Below, piece by piece: positions 1-6,898 of a stretch of DNA of 64,000 bases. The notes under the pieces are model-generated. The model had not been told where the DNA came from. It did not search any database and was given only the letters and a program-made list of their open reading frames with translations. The stretch spans positions 1 through 64,000 of the forward strand of contig PEZY01000005.1 of the NCBI GenBank assembly GCA_002773855.1, given 5' to 3'. The translations under genes and the position numbers were made by a program. The stretch comes from Candidatus Buchananbacteria bacterium CG10_big_fil_rev_8_21_14_0_10_33_19. GTDB taxonomy: Bacteria > Patescibacteria > ABY1 > 2-01-FULL-39-33. The number at the start of each line of letters is the position of its first letter. The first letter of the stretch is position 1.

Positions 1-1
1 T

Positions 2-64
2 AACCTAGAATATATAGTGTTAGACGGTAAAACTCCAAATGAAATACTGGAGTTATCTAATTAA
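2..64 (+). CDS. 3' end of an unidentified gene (partial)
   Basis: An open frame enters from the left edge and ends at TAA (62-64), giving 20 residues with 'DGKTPNEIL' near the end. That tail resembles the last residues of some integrase-core transposases, where a K-T-P-x-E motif follows the catalytic Glu, but the fragment is too short to call. It faces the minus-strand genes to its right. Translation across the boundary is needed to name it. Confidence 0.4.
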   Translation, partial: NLEYIVLDGKTPNEILELSN

Positions 65-90
65 TAAGAAACCGCCAAATGTATGTGCTT

Positions 91-124
91 AAAACAAAAA
101 GCGGCCCACCAATTGGCAAGCCGC
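91..124 (-). terminator. Intrinsic terminator of the 159-734 gene
   Basis: Read on the minus strand, a GCGGC/GCCGC stem with inner TTGCC-AATT-GG pairing is followed by TTTTTGTTTT. It lies about 35 bp past the stop codon of the minus-strand orphan gene. Confidence 0.75.
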
Positions 125-158
125 AAAAAACCTGCGTTAAACATCAAAGAACTGAGAA

Positions 159-734
159 CTAGGGGCGAATACCGCCGATTTGTTGGCAAGCATCTTCAAA
201 TGAACACTCCAATTCTCTGACATATTCAATCACTTCAATAAATTTCAGTAGGCCAGAATTCATACTCTGACTATTAGCCGATAGGACCTCCATAGCTAGG
301 CTTATGTCTTTCTCAGTCCTTGCTCCGGCCAAAATCGCCAAAGCCGAAAGAACTTCTCTACTACCGATAATGATGGGGCTAAACTTGACCAAGAGTAGAG
401 TATTGTAATTAACACCTAAGGTGTCCAGCACTTGCTGTGACAACTTGTTCAAATCGCGTGACGCAACTACCGCCGCATAACAAGCAGCGAATTCAAGTAA
501 CACGGTCATGTCTTCCCGTGTCCCGGAAAAAATGGTAGTGTCCACGCAATTAAGCACCCTGGTTACTACAGCAATTGAAGCTTGAAAATCGGTGATATCG
601 ACCGAAGTCAATTGACCACCATATCCCAGCTCAAATACCGCCAACGAACGAAGCGCCTCATAAGGCTCTTCCGCTCGCTTCGGATTGGTAAAAACCTCTC
701 CGGGCTTAACACGCTGACCAGTTATCTTAACCAA
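159..734 (-). CDS. Orphan protein of unknown function, TTG start
   Basis: I do not recognise this 191-aa protein. It looks soluble and helical, with no signal peptide or membrane segment, and has Ala/Leu/Val-rich helices through its middle and end. The frame stays open upstream to 773, but I start it at TTG 734 because a perfect GGAGG sits 8 nt before it. A strong sigma70-type promoter (TTGACA-17-TATAAT) lies upstream and an intrinsic terminator downstream, so it is a self-contained single-gene unit. Its DNA is visibly richer in G+C than neighbouring genes and it is one of the few genes here with an SD sequence, both hinting at recent acquisition. Function unknown. Confidence 0.7.
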   Translation of the reverse strand: MVKITGQRVKPGEVFTNPKRAEEPYEALRSLAVFELGYGGQLTSVDITDFQASIAVVTRVLNCVDTTIFSGTREDMTVLLEFAACYAAVVASRDLNKLSQQVLDTLGVNYNTLLLVKFSPIIIGSREVLSALAILAGARTEKDISLAMEVLSANSQSMNSGLLKFIEVIEYVRELECSFEDACQQIGGIRP

Positions 735-790
735 TTGTCTGTCCTCCAGATTGAAGTTGTGGTTTAAAAACAAAAGAACTATAACTTGGT

Positions 791-819
791 ATTATATCAT
801 ATTATAATTATTTTGTCAA
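791..819 (-). promoter_or_regulatory. Promoter of the 159-734 gene
   Basis: Minus-strand TTGACA (814-819), 17-bp spacer, TATAAT (791-796). This is a full consensus match. Transcription would start near 784, leaving a leader of about 50 nt before the SD sequence. Confidence 0.8.
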
Positions 820-845
820 TAGGTTAATAATCGTTAAATAATCAC

Positions 846-1817
846 TTATTTTTTAGTATTTGATTGAAAGTTTCTAATTATTTTGGCAATTTCTTTGGAG
901 TTTTTGGCGGCCATTAATTCCATTCGTAATTCTTTCGCGCCATCAAAACCAGTCACATAGGCCTTGAAATGCTTTTTCATAATATCAAATTTTTTGTCTT
1001 TTAAAAGATATTTTTCAAATAATTGAGTATGCTTAATCATTACTTTAAACTGTTTTTTAAGCGATACATTTTCTTTCTTGATTTTTTTATTAAACAACCA
1101 AGGATCACCAAATATCCCCCGTCCAATCATCACGCCATCACAGCCAGTTTCCTTGACTCTTACCCTAGCTTCCTCCAAATTCATCACATCGCCATTACCG
1201 ATAATTAAAGCCTGACTCCCCTGTTCATTTCTAATTTCTACAGCGCGTTTAATAGAACTCCAATCCGCTGGCACTTTAGACATTTCCTTTTTAGTTCTAG
1301 CATGAATCGCTACCGCCGCTAAATTTTCTTGCAAAATGGCTGGCAAAAAAACTTCCATTTCTTCTTTTTTATAATATCCTAATCGAGTTTTTACCGAGAC
1401 TGGTAAACCACTAGCCCCATCAACGGCTGCCCTAATCACCTCTCTGGCTAATTTAGGATTTTTAATCATGGCCGCTCCATGACCACTGTGACAAATATTT
1501 TTTTCCGGACAACCCATATTTAAATCAATACCATCAAAACCTAGTTTTTTACACAAAGTGGCAGCGGATTTAATGGTTTCTGGATTATGACCGAAAAGCT
1601 GAGCAACAATTGGTTTCTCTTTTCTAGAGAACTTTAAATCAATCATTAGTTTATCTCTGCCTCGGCTATTTAAACCATCGGCTGACACAAATTCGGTATA
1701 AAACACATCCGGCTTGCCGTATTTGGCAATGACTTGCCGAAAAGCCGCATCAGTCACTTCCGCCATCGGGGCAAGCACAAAAAATGGTTTAGGTAATTTT
1801 GTCCAAAAATTCTTCAT
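846..1817 (-). CDS. dus: tRNA-dihydrouridine synthase
   Basis: A flavin enzyme that reduces uridine to dihydrouridine in the tRNA D-loop using NAD(P)H. The 323-aa protein has the usual TIM-barrel marks: APM (16-18) at the FMN site, 'NMGCP' with the expected catalytic Cys103, 'SVKTR' with Lys143, 'HART' (172-175), and phosphate-binding 'GNGD' (207-210) and 'GRG' (232-234). A C-terminal helical tRNA-recognition part follows. The length fits DusB-like members; the DusA/B/C subtype is not certain. ATG lies in A/T-rich DNA without an SD sequence. It stands alone between the orphan gene and cysS. Confidence 0.93.
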   Translation of the reverse strand: MKNFWTKLPKPFFVLAPMAEVTDAAFRQVIAKYGKPDVFYTEFVSADGLNSRGRDKLMIDLKFSRKEKPIVAQLFGHNPETIKSAATLCKKLGFDGIDLNMGCPEKNICHSGHGAAMIKNPKLAREVIRAAVDGASGLPVSVKTRLGYYKKEEMEVFLPAILQENLAAVAIHARTKKEMSKVPADWSSIKRAVEIRNEQGSQALIIGNGDVMNLEEARVRVKETGCDGVMIGRGIFGDPWLFNKKIKKENVSLKKQFKVMIKHTQLFEKYLLKDKKFDIMKKHFKAYVTGFDGAKELRMELMAAKNSKEIAKIIRNFQSNTKK

Positions 1818-1869
1818 TATTTAAAATATATAATAATATCTTCAAAAACTGCAAACATTAAAAAATATT

Positions 1870-2011
1870 GTGCCAATTTTATATAAAGCGAACGTTAGAG
1901 ACAATTATTTGGTCGCTGTTTTGATTAATTGGCTCTAGTGAGTGTATATGAAATTGGCCATGATTTTTTACGTTTGCGAGCTTTTGGTTACTTTTGGCGG
2001 TACAAAAGTAA
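1870..2011. repeat. Structured gap with a dispersed hairpin repeat
   Basis: The 224-bp gap between dus and cysS holds no gene. It contains an outer inverted repeat (GCCAATTT near 1872, AAATTGGC near 1951) enclosing smaller complementary pairs (AGCGA/TCGCT). At 1977-2011 there is a module with TTACTTTTG (1988-1996) and CAAAAGTAA (2003-2011) around a 6-nt loop. Almost the same module recurs at 32171-32205. An (AAAAT)n-like tract follows to about 2036. Confidence 0.6.
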
Positions 2012-2041
2012 TAATAAAAAATAAAATAAAATAAAATTAAT

Positions 2042-3445
2042 CTATTCTTTCTTCAATTTATAACCATCAACAGTGTCTTCAATAATATAACCCAGTTCTT
2101 TTATTTGATCCCTAATTTTATCAGATTCCTGCCAATTTTTATCAGCCCTGGCTTTTAATCTGAGATCTGCTAATTTTATAACTTCCTTTGGAGTTTTTTC
2201 CTTTTTAATAGATTTTAAACTAAGCCCTAAAACCTGATCAAAATCTAAAATAGTTGCTAGTTTGTCACTATCTAATAAATCAGATTTAAGTACTTCAAAA
2301 ATAAGAGCTAAAACTTGAGGCATATTAAAATCATCAGAGATAGAATCAATAAATTTATTCTGAAAATCAATATTGGACTTGCCAATTTTATTAATAGATA
2401 AATCAGCTATTTTTTCTCTTAAATTATTCAAAGCTATTTTAGCCGCCTCTAACGCCTCCCAAGTAAAATTCTGCTTACTACGATAATGAGCCTGCAAAAA
2501 GAAATACCGCAAAACTAACGGATCATAACCTTTAGCTTCAATATCAGCCAAAGAATAAGCGGTGCCACTGGATTTGGACATTTTGCCACTATCCACTGTT
2601 AAGTGTTCATTGTGCAACCAGTATTTTACAAATTCTACGCCATTAGCCGCTTCACTTTGGGCTATCTCATTAGTATGATGCACTGGGATATGCTCGATAC
2701 CACCCATATGAATATCTACAGTTTTGCCTAATAGGGTTTGGCACATGGTGCTACACTCTAAATGCCAACCTGGAAACCCAACACCATTGTCTACTAATTT
2801 TGATTCAAACTTACTAGGCCAAGTTTGCAAAGCATTTTGATGAGACCCAGTCTTAAAAAACCAAACTGCAAAATCGGCTGGATTTCTTTTGTCCTTATCT
2901 ATTACATCACCCTTACCAGCTTCAGAAATATTTTTTGTTAAATCCTGACCGGATAATTTGGTGTAATCTGTAGCTCGAGAGATATCAAAATAAATAGCCA
3001 AATCAGTACTATAAGCAAAACCTTTATCCAATAATATCTGCACCATTTTTTGCATATCTTTTATGTAATCTGTGGCGCGAGGTTTGTAATCTGGCTCCTG
3101 ACAATTTAAAGCCTTGGTATCTTGTTCAAAAATTTTAATATATTTATCGGCAATTTGCTCTGGAGTCATTGCTTCTTGCTTAGCCGTTTTTTCCATTTTA
3201 TCTTCACCCAAATCACTATCGCTAGTTAAATGTCCGACATCGGTATAATTTCTAGCCATTTTTACTTTATAACCCAAGTACTCCAAAGATCTAACCATAA
3301 AATCGGCTAACACCATGGCTCGCATATTACCAATATGTTGAGTCCAATAAACTGTTGGCCCACACTGATAAAAAGTCACCACATTCTTTTTAATTGGTGT
3401 AAAATCTTCTTTTTTCTTGGCTAGAGTATTATAAATTTTTAACAT
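2042..3445 (-). CDS. cysS: Cysteinyl-tRNA synthetase
   Basis: Charges tRNA-Cys in the cytoplasm. It is a class I synthetase of 467 aa, close to the family's usual length. The HIGH-type motif is 'HIGN' (37-40), KMSKS is at 288-292, and the zinc-site residues are visible as Cys28 and 'GWHLEC' (226-231) with downstream His/Glu. A C-terminal DALR-like helical domain follows. The gene is SD-less and ends about 110 bp before the leuA terminator region. It stands apart from serS or cysE, with which it is often linked elsewhere. Confidence 0.96.
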   Translation of the reverse strand: MLKIYNTLAKKKEDFTPIKKNVVTFYQCGPTVYWTQHIGNMRAMVLADFMVRSLEYLGYKVKMARNYTDVGHLTSDSDLGEDKMEKTAKQEAMTPEQIADKYIKIFEQDTKALNCQEPDYKPRATDYIKDMQKMVQILLDKGFAYSTDLAIYFDISRATDYTKLSGQDLTKNISEAGKGDVIDKDKRNPADFAVWFFKTGSHQNALQTWPSKFESKLVDNGVGFPGWHLECSTMCQTLLGKTVDIHMGGIEHIPVHHTNEIAQSEAANGVEFVKYWLHNEHLTVDSGKMSKSSGTAYSLADIEAKGYDPLVLRYFFLQAHYRSKQNFTWEALEAAKIALNNLREKIADLSINKIGKSNIDFQNKFIDSISDDFNMPQVLALIFEVLKSDLLDSDKLATILDFDQVLGLSLKSIKKEKTPKEVIKLADLRLKARADKNWQESDKIRDQIKELGYIIEDTVDGYKLKKE

Positions 3446-3514
3446 ATATTAATTGTTTTAATATCCTTATTCTACTGGTTTTTCGGCTATTTTTCAAGTT
3501 AATTTAGATTAAAA

Positions 3515-3545
3515 TAAAAAAGCCTCAAGTTTTACACCTGAGGCG
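3515..3545 (-). terminator. leuA intrinsic terminator
   Basis: Minus-strand GCCTCA (3539-3544) and TGAGGC (3522-3527) form the stem, followed by a run of T. It sits just past the leuA stop codon. Confidence 0.8.
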
Positions 3546-3557
3546 ATTTATTGTTAT

Positions 3558-5096
3558 CTAAGATTTCATTCTATTAATTGCCCTAATAAAAGCCAGAGCC
3601 GAAGCTTCGACAATATCAGTCGAAGAACCGCGACCAGCAAAATTATTGCCATTTTCAGACACTAAAATTAAAACTTCGCCCACCGAATCTGTGCCTTTAG
3701 CTTTGGCATCAATCCGATACTGCTTCAAACAAACATCAATACCAATAGCCTGACTAATGGCCTTACAAGCTGCGTCCACTGGACCATCACCAATAGCCGA
3801 ACCCACTAATAATTGATCACTGTACCTAATTCTAACTGTGGCCGCCGGAATTATATTAGTACCACTAATAACTTGCAGATGATCTAAAGAATAAACATTT
3901 TTATTTTCCGAAAATAGATCACCAACAATCGCCGACAATTCTTCATCTGTGACTTCTTTCTTTTTATCAGCTATCTTGCTAAAAATTTCAAAAATTTCGA
4001 TAAACTTATCTTCAGTCAAATGATAACCCAATTGTTCAAGACGAGCTCGCACACCATGCTTGCCAGAATGACGACCCAAAACAATTCGATTAGGATTAAG
4101 ACCGACATCTTCTGGATTCATAATCTCATAAGTTTGACGATCTTTGATAACACCGTGTTGATGAATACCCGCCTCATGAGCAAAAGCATTTTTACCAACA
4201 ATGGCTTTATTTCTTTGAACTGCCAAACCACTTAAATTAGACACTAGTTGACTAAGCGGGTAAATAACTGTGGTATCCAAATTATGTTCTAAGTCATCAA
4301 AGCCATTGGCTCGAGTTTTTAGAGCCATAGCCACTTCTTCTAACGAACAATTACCAGCTCGTTCACCAATACCATTAATCGTACATTCAATTTGTCTAGC
4401 ACCAACATTCAAAGCGGACAAAGAATTAGCCACTGCTAATCCCAAATCGTCATGACAGTGCACCGAAATTATAACCTGATCAATATTTCTGACATTAGCT
4501 TTTAAGTGAGCAATAATTTTTACAAATTCCCAAGGCAGGCAATAGCCAGTGGTGTCTGGTATATTCACCACATCGGCACCAGCTTCAATTACACCTTCAA
4601 CCACCTTGGTTAAATATGCTAAATCCGTGCGACCAGCATCTTCGGCCGAAAACTCCACTAATGAACACAAACTTTTGGCATACTGCACATGTTCAATGGC
4701 AGTTTGTAATACTTTGGCTCTAGCCTCTTCTAAAGATTCAGAAAAATCTGGACCAATCTGTCGTCTAAATTTGGCATTAATATGAATGTCACTGGTAGCA
4801 ATAAAGACATGGATCATGGGCCGACTATTAACCTTAATAGCTTCCCAACAAGCATCAATATCACCTTTAACTGTTCGAGCTAAACCAGCAATAATTGGAC
4901 CATCAATTTCTTGAGCAATTAAATTAGCCGCCGCAAATTGAACATCCGAAGAAACTGGAAAACCAGCTTCTATGACATCGACTCGCAATTTGGCTAACAT
5001 CCTAGCGATTTCCAATTTCTCGAGAGTATCCAAACTAGCACCCGGACTTTGTTCGCCGTCGCGTAATGTAGTATCAAATATTCTAATTTTAGCCAT
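3558..5096 (-). CDS. leuA: 2-isopropylmalate synthase
   Basis: Condenses acetyl-CoA with 2-oxoisovalerate, the committed step of leucine synthesis. The 512-aa protein has the DRE-TIM barrel: 'TTLRDGEQSPG' (9-19), metal ligands in 'HCHDD' (213-217) and 'GIGERAGN' (242-249). A linker follows, then a complete C-terminal regulatory domain (about 390-512), which in this family binds leucine for feedback inhibition. Length and regulatory domain favour LeuA over citramalate or homocitrate synthase. No leuB, leuC, leuD or ilv gene is in the window. Unlike core neighbours it has a perfect AGGAGG 8 nt before ATG. Upstream lie a leucine-rich leader peptide and terminator, the layout of an attenuator. 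Confidence 0.93.
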   Translation of the reverse strand: MAKIRIFDTTLRDGEQSPGASLDTLEKLEIARMLAKLRVDVIEAGFPVSSDVQFAAANLIAQEIDGPIIAGLARTVKGDIDACWEAIKVNSRPMIHVFIATSDIHINAKFRRQIGPDFSESLEEARAKVLQTAIEHVQYAKSLCSLVEFSAEDAGRTDLAYLTKVVEGVIEAGADVVNIPDTTGYCLPWEFVKIIAHLKANVRNIDQVIISVHCHDDLGLAVANSLSALNVGARQIECTINGIGERAGNCSLEEVAMALKTRANGFDDLEHNLDTTVIYPLSQLVSNLSGLAVQRNKAIVGKNAFAHEAGIHQHGVIKDRQTYEIMNPEDVGLNPNRIVLGRHSGKHGVRARLEQLGYHLTEDKFIEIFEIFSKIADKKKEVTDEELSAIVGDLFSENKNVYSLDHLQVISGTNIIPAATVRIRYSDQLLVGSAIGDGPVDAACKAISQAIGIDVCLKQYRIDAKAKGTDSVGEVLILVSENGNNFAGRGSSTDIVEASALAFIRAINRMKS

Positions 5097-5143
5097 TTTA
5101 TTTACCCTCCTAAGGTTAACTATTAATAGAATTTTTAAAGAAC

Positions 5144-5178
5144 AAAAAAACCAGAACTTTCACAGTGAAAGGCTGGTT
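5144..5178 (-). terminator. Attenuator terminator before leuA
   Basis: On the minus strand AACCAG-C-CTTTCA, a CTG loop, and TGAAAG-TT-CTGGTT form a stem of about 12 bp ending in seven T. It lies 22 nt after the leader-peptide stop and about 47 nt before leuA, so it would end transcription before the structural gene. Candidate competing pairings: leader GTTAGT (5212-5207) with ACTAAC (5181-5176), which overlaps the terminator's 5' arm; and leader CTTTCAC (5280-5274) with GTGAAAG (5163-5157) of the 3' arm. Confidence 0.85.
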
Positions 5179-5200
5179 AGTAACTATCTAATTAATTTAG

Positions 5201-5287
5201 CTAAACACTAACAAAACTTCCACTTCTGAAGTCCAAAAGGAGCAACAATCCAAGTAATAAGCCTAATTGTTGAGTGAAAGTTTTCAT
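5201..5287 (-). CDS. leuL: Leucine-rich leader peptide of leuA (attenuation)
   Basis: A 28-codon frame, ATG to TAG, lies directly between the leuA promoter and the attenuator terminator. Nine of its codons are Leu: codon 8, codons 10-12 and codons 14-18, using TTA, TTG, CTT and CTC. Runs of codons for the pathway's end product are the hallmark of ribosome-mediated attenuation as known for E. coli leuL. The -10 box ends 9 nt before the ATG, so the transcript should be leaderless or nearly so. No SD sequence is present, in contrast to leuA itself. The gene symbol is given by analogy. A chance Leu-rich membrane-like peptide is possible, but position and codon clustering make that unlikely. Confidence 0.85.
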   Translation of the reverse strand: MKTFTQQLGLLLGLLLLLDFRSGSFVSV

Positions 5288-5296
5288 ATTATTTTT

Positions 5297-5325
5297 AATA
5301 TAACCAATATTACTTATTTTGTCAA
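5297..5325 (-). promoter_or_regulatory. leuA operon promoter
   Basis: Minus-strand TTGACA (5320-5325), 17-bp spacer, TATATT (5297-5302). The expected start near 5290 is only about 3 nt from the leader-peptide ATG. The -35 box overlaps the T-tract of the preceding gene's terminator. Confidence 0.8.
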
Positions 5326-5354
5326 AAAAAATAGCTCCCGAAATTTCGGGAGCT
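5324..5354 (-). terminator. Terminator of the 53-aa gene
   Basis: A perfect palindrome (AGCTCCCG-AAATTT-CGGGAGCT, 5333-5354) is followed on the minus strand by eight T, which run straight into the leuA -35 box. Confidence 0.85.
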
Positions 5355-5361
5355 GTTAAAT

Positions 5362-5523
5362 CTAGCGGCGTTTATGGTGTCGATGTTTCTTGCTATAAGC
5401 CACGCCATTATTATAATAGCTGTCTTCTCCATTGCGGTGATGAGTTTTGCTCATGCCAGAGCCGCTCATTTTATGCAAAAACTTCATCCAAATTTTCTTG
5501 AGTGACCATTTTTTAGATCCCAC
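5362..5523 (-). CDS. Small basic protein of unknown function, GTG start
   Basis: A 53-aa gene with GTG start (5523), an AGGAG 6 nt upstream, TAG stop and a strong terminator 8 bp after the stop. The product is very basic: a Lys/Trp-rich amphipathic start (about 3-18), a Ser/Gly/Met segment (19-25), and a His/Lys/Arg-rich tail with 'KKHRHHKRR' at the end. The tail could bind nucleic acid or metal, but that is a guess from composition. There is no membrane segment. Promoter, SD, frame and terminator all line up, which argues for a real gene. Not recognised as any family. Confidence 0.7.
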   Translation of the reverse strand: MGSKKWSLKKIWMKFLHKMSGSGMSKTHHRNGEDSYYNNGVAYSKKHRHHKRR

Positions 5524-5566
5524 GGTTTTCTCCTTTTAGGCTTTACCATGAAAGTCAAATGTATCT

Positions 5567-5597
5567 ATTATATATCATAAACACCCAAAATTGTCAA
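5567..5597 (-). promoter_or_regulatory. Promoter of the 53-aa gene
   Basis: Minus-strand TTGACA (5592-5597) with TATATA at 17-bp spacing (5569-5574), overlapping TATAAT at 19-bp spacing (5567-5572). It lies just past the murF stop codon. Confidence 0.65.
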
Positions 5598-5599
5598 GA

Positions 5600-6880
5600 C
5601 TAATCTAACCATTTTTCATCCTGCCTAACCAACAACTCTTGGGCTTTAAGTGGCTCAGCCATTACTTCTTTAACAATTTTTTCCATGCGCATACCCTGTG
5701 AACCCTTAACTAAAATAAAATCACCTTCTTCCATCTTGTCCTGTAAAAATAAACCTGCTTTTTCAACACTAGAAAAAACAAAAATATTATCTTTGTCCAA
5801 ACCTTGTTTCTCAGCTTCGCTGGCAATAAACTTTGATTTATCACCTACTGTTATTAAATAGTCAATTTTATTATTACAAACTGCCTTACCAACATCACGA
5901 TGACTACTTTCAGTGAAATCACCTAATTCTAACATATCACCCAAAACAGCAAACTTATGATGATCAATTGCAATCTTACCCAAAACATTCAAAGCGGCTA
6001 AAACAGAATCTGGACCAGCATTATAAGTATCATCAATAATATAGGTATTTTTAATACCAACAATTAAATTCATTCGGCCTTTTGGTGCTCTAAAAGTTCT
6101 CAGAGCACTAGCAATATCCACCATATTCATATCATAAATACGACCAATAGAAGCGGCAGCTAAAGCGGCATAAATCAAATGCTCACCTAAAATATTTGGT
6201 AACAAAACTGGCACACTGCTACCTTTATAAAATAATTTAAAACTTAAGCCAGAAATCTGACCATCTTCGTGTTGTGACATTAAAATTTCACTGGCCTTAA
6301 TATCGACATCATGATTAACAATACCATAACTAGAAATTCGAGATCGAGTGGCCTTGGTCATCTCGCAAACATATTCATTATCACAATTAAGTACCACCCA
6401 ACCATTTTTATTGATATGAGAAACCATTACTGATTTTTCTTTGGCAATCTTTTCAATAGTCTTAAAATACTCTATATGAACTGGCCCCACACCTGTTACT
6501 ACGCCAATTTTACAGGGGGCTAAATTTGTTAAATAGGTCATATCACCAGGATGATCAACAGCCATCTCCAAAACCAAAATTTCTGGATAATTTTTATCAC
6601 GCCAAATAATTAAGGCGAGAGCCTTAACAAAAACCACTAACCAACCACCGACAGATCGGCCACCAGAACTAGTACCGATAATTGTCAATGGTAAGCCAAT
6701 TTCATTATTATAATTTTTAATATTCCGTCTAACGTTAAATTTACTAGATAAAACTGTATAAATTGCTTCTTTAGCTGAAGTTTTACCAAAACTACCAGTA
6801 ACACCAATGATGTCTGGGTTATATTTTTTAAGAATTAATTTTGCTAATTTAGCCAAAAACCACTGAACTAAGCTTGTCAT
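5600..6880 (-). CDS. murF: UDP-MurNAc-tripeptide--D-Ala-D-Ala ligase
   Basis: Adds D-Ala-D-Ala to the UDP-MurNAc-tripeptide in the cytoplasm. The 426-aa Mur ligase has P-loop 'GVTGSFGKTS' (26-35), the 'NYNNEIG' segment typical of MurF rather than MurE, a central ATPase domain and a C-terminal Rossmann domain containing 'DDTYNAGPDS' and 'LGDMLELG'. The N-terminal UDP-binding domain is reduced to about 22 residues against about 80 in E. coli MurF, so substrate contacts at that end must differ. It is the last gene of division block 1, 18 bp after ftsI. No murE lies between them, unlike the classical order. Confidence 0.9.
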   Translation of the reverse strand: MTSLVQWFLAKLAKLILKKYNPDIIGVTGSFGKTSAKEAIYTVLSSKFNVRRNIKNYNNEIGLPLTIIGTSSGGRSVGGWLVVFVKALALIIWRDKNYPEILVLEMAVDHPGDMTYLTNLAPCKIGVVTGVGPVHIEYFKTIEKIAKEKSVMVSHINKNGWVVLNCDNEYVCEMTKATRSRISSYGIVNHDVDIKASEILMSQHEDGQISGLSFKLFYKGSSVPVLLPNILGEHLIYAALAAASIGRIYDMNMVDIASALRTFRAPKGRMNLIVGIKNTYIIDDTYNAGPDSVLAALNVLGKIAIDHHKFAVLGDMLELGDFTESSHRDVGKAVCNNKIDYLITVGDKSKFIASEAEKQGLDKDNIFVFSSVEKAGLFLQDKMEEGDFILVKGSQGMRMEKIVKEVMAEPLKAQELLVRQDEKWLD

Positions 6881-6898
6881 AAAAATTTATAAATATAG

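Noticed and set aside
5101..5325. T-box riboswitch before leuA
   Set aside because: The leader is too short, has no stem I or specifier region and lacks the conserved T-box sequence. The Leu-rich leader frame explains the region better.
5319..5501. 60-aa plus-strand frame
   Set aside because: It lies opposite the 53-aa minus-strand gene, contains that gene's terminator and has no SD or promoter.
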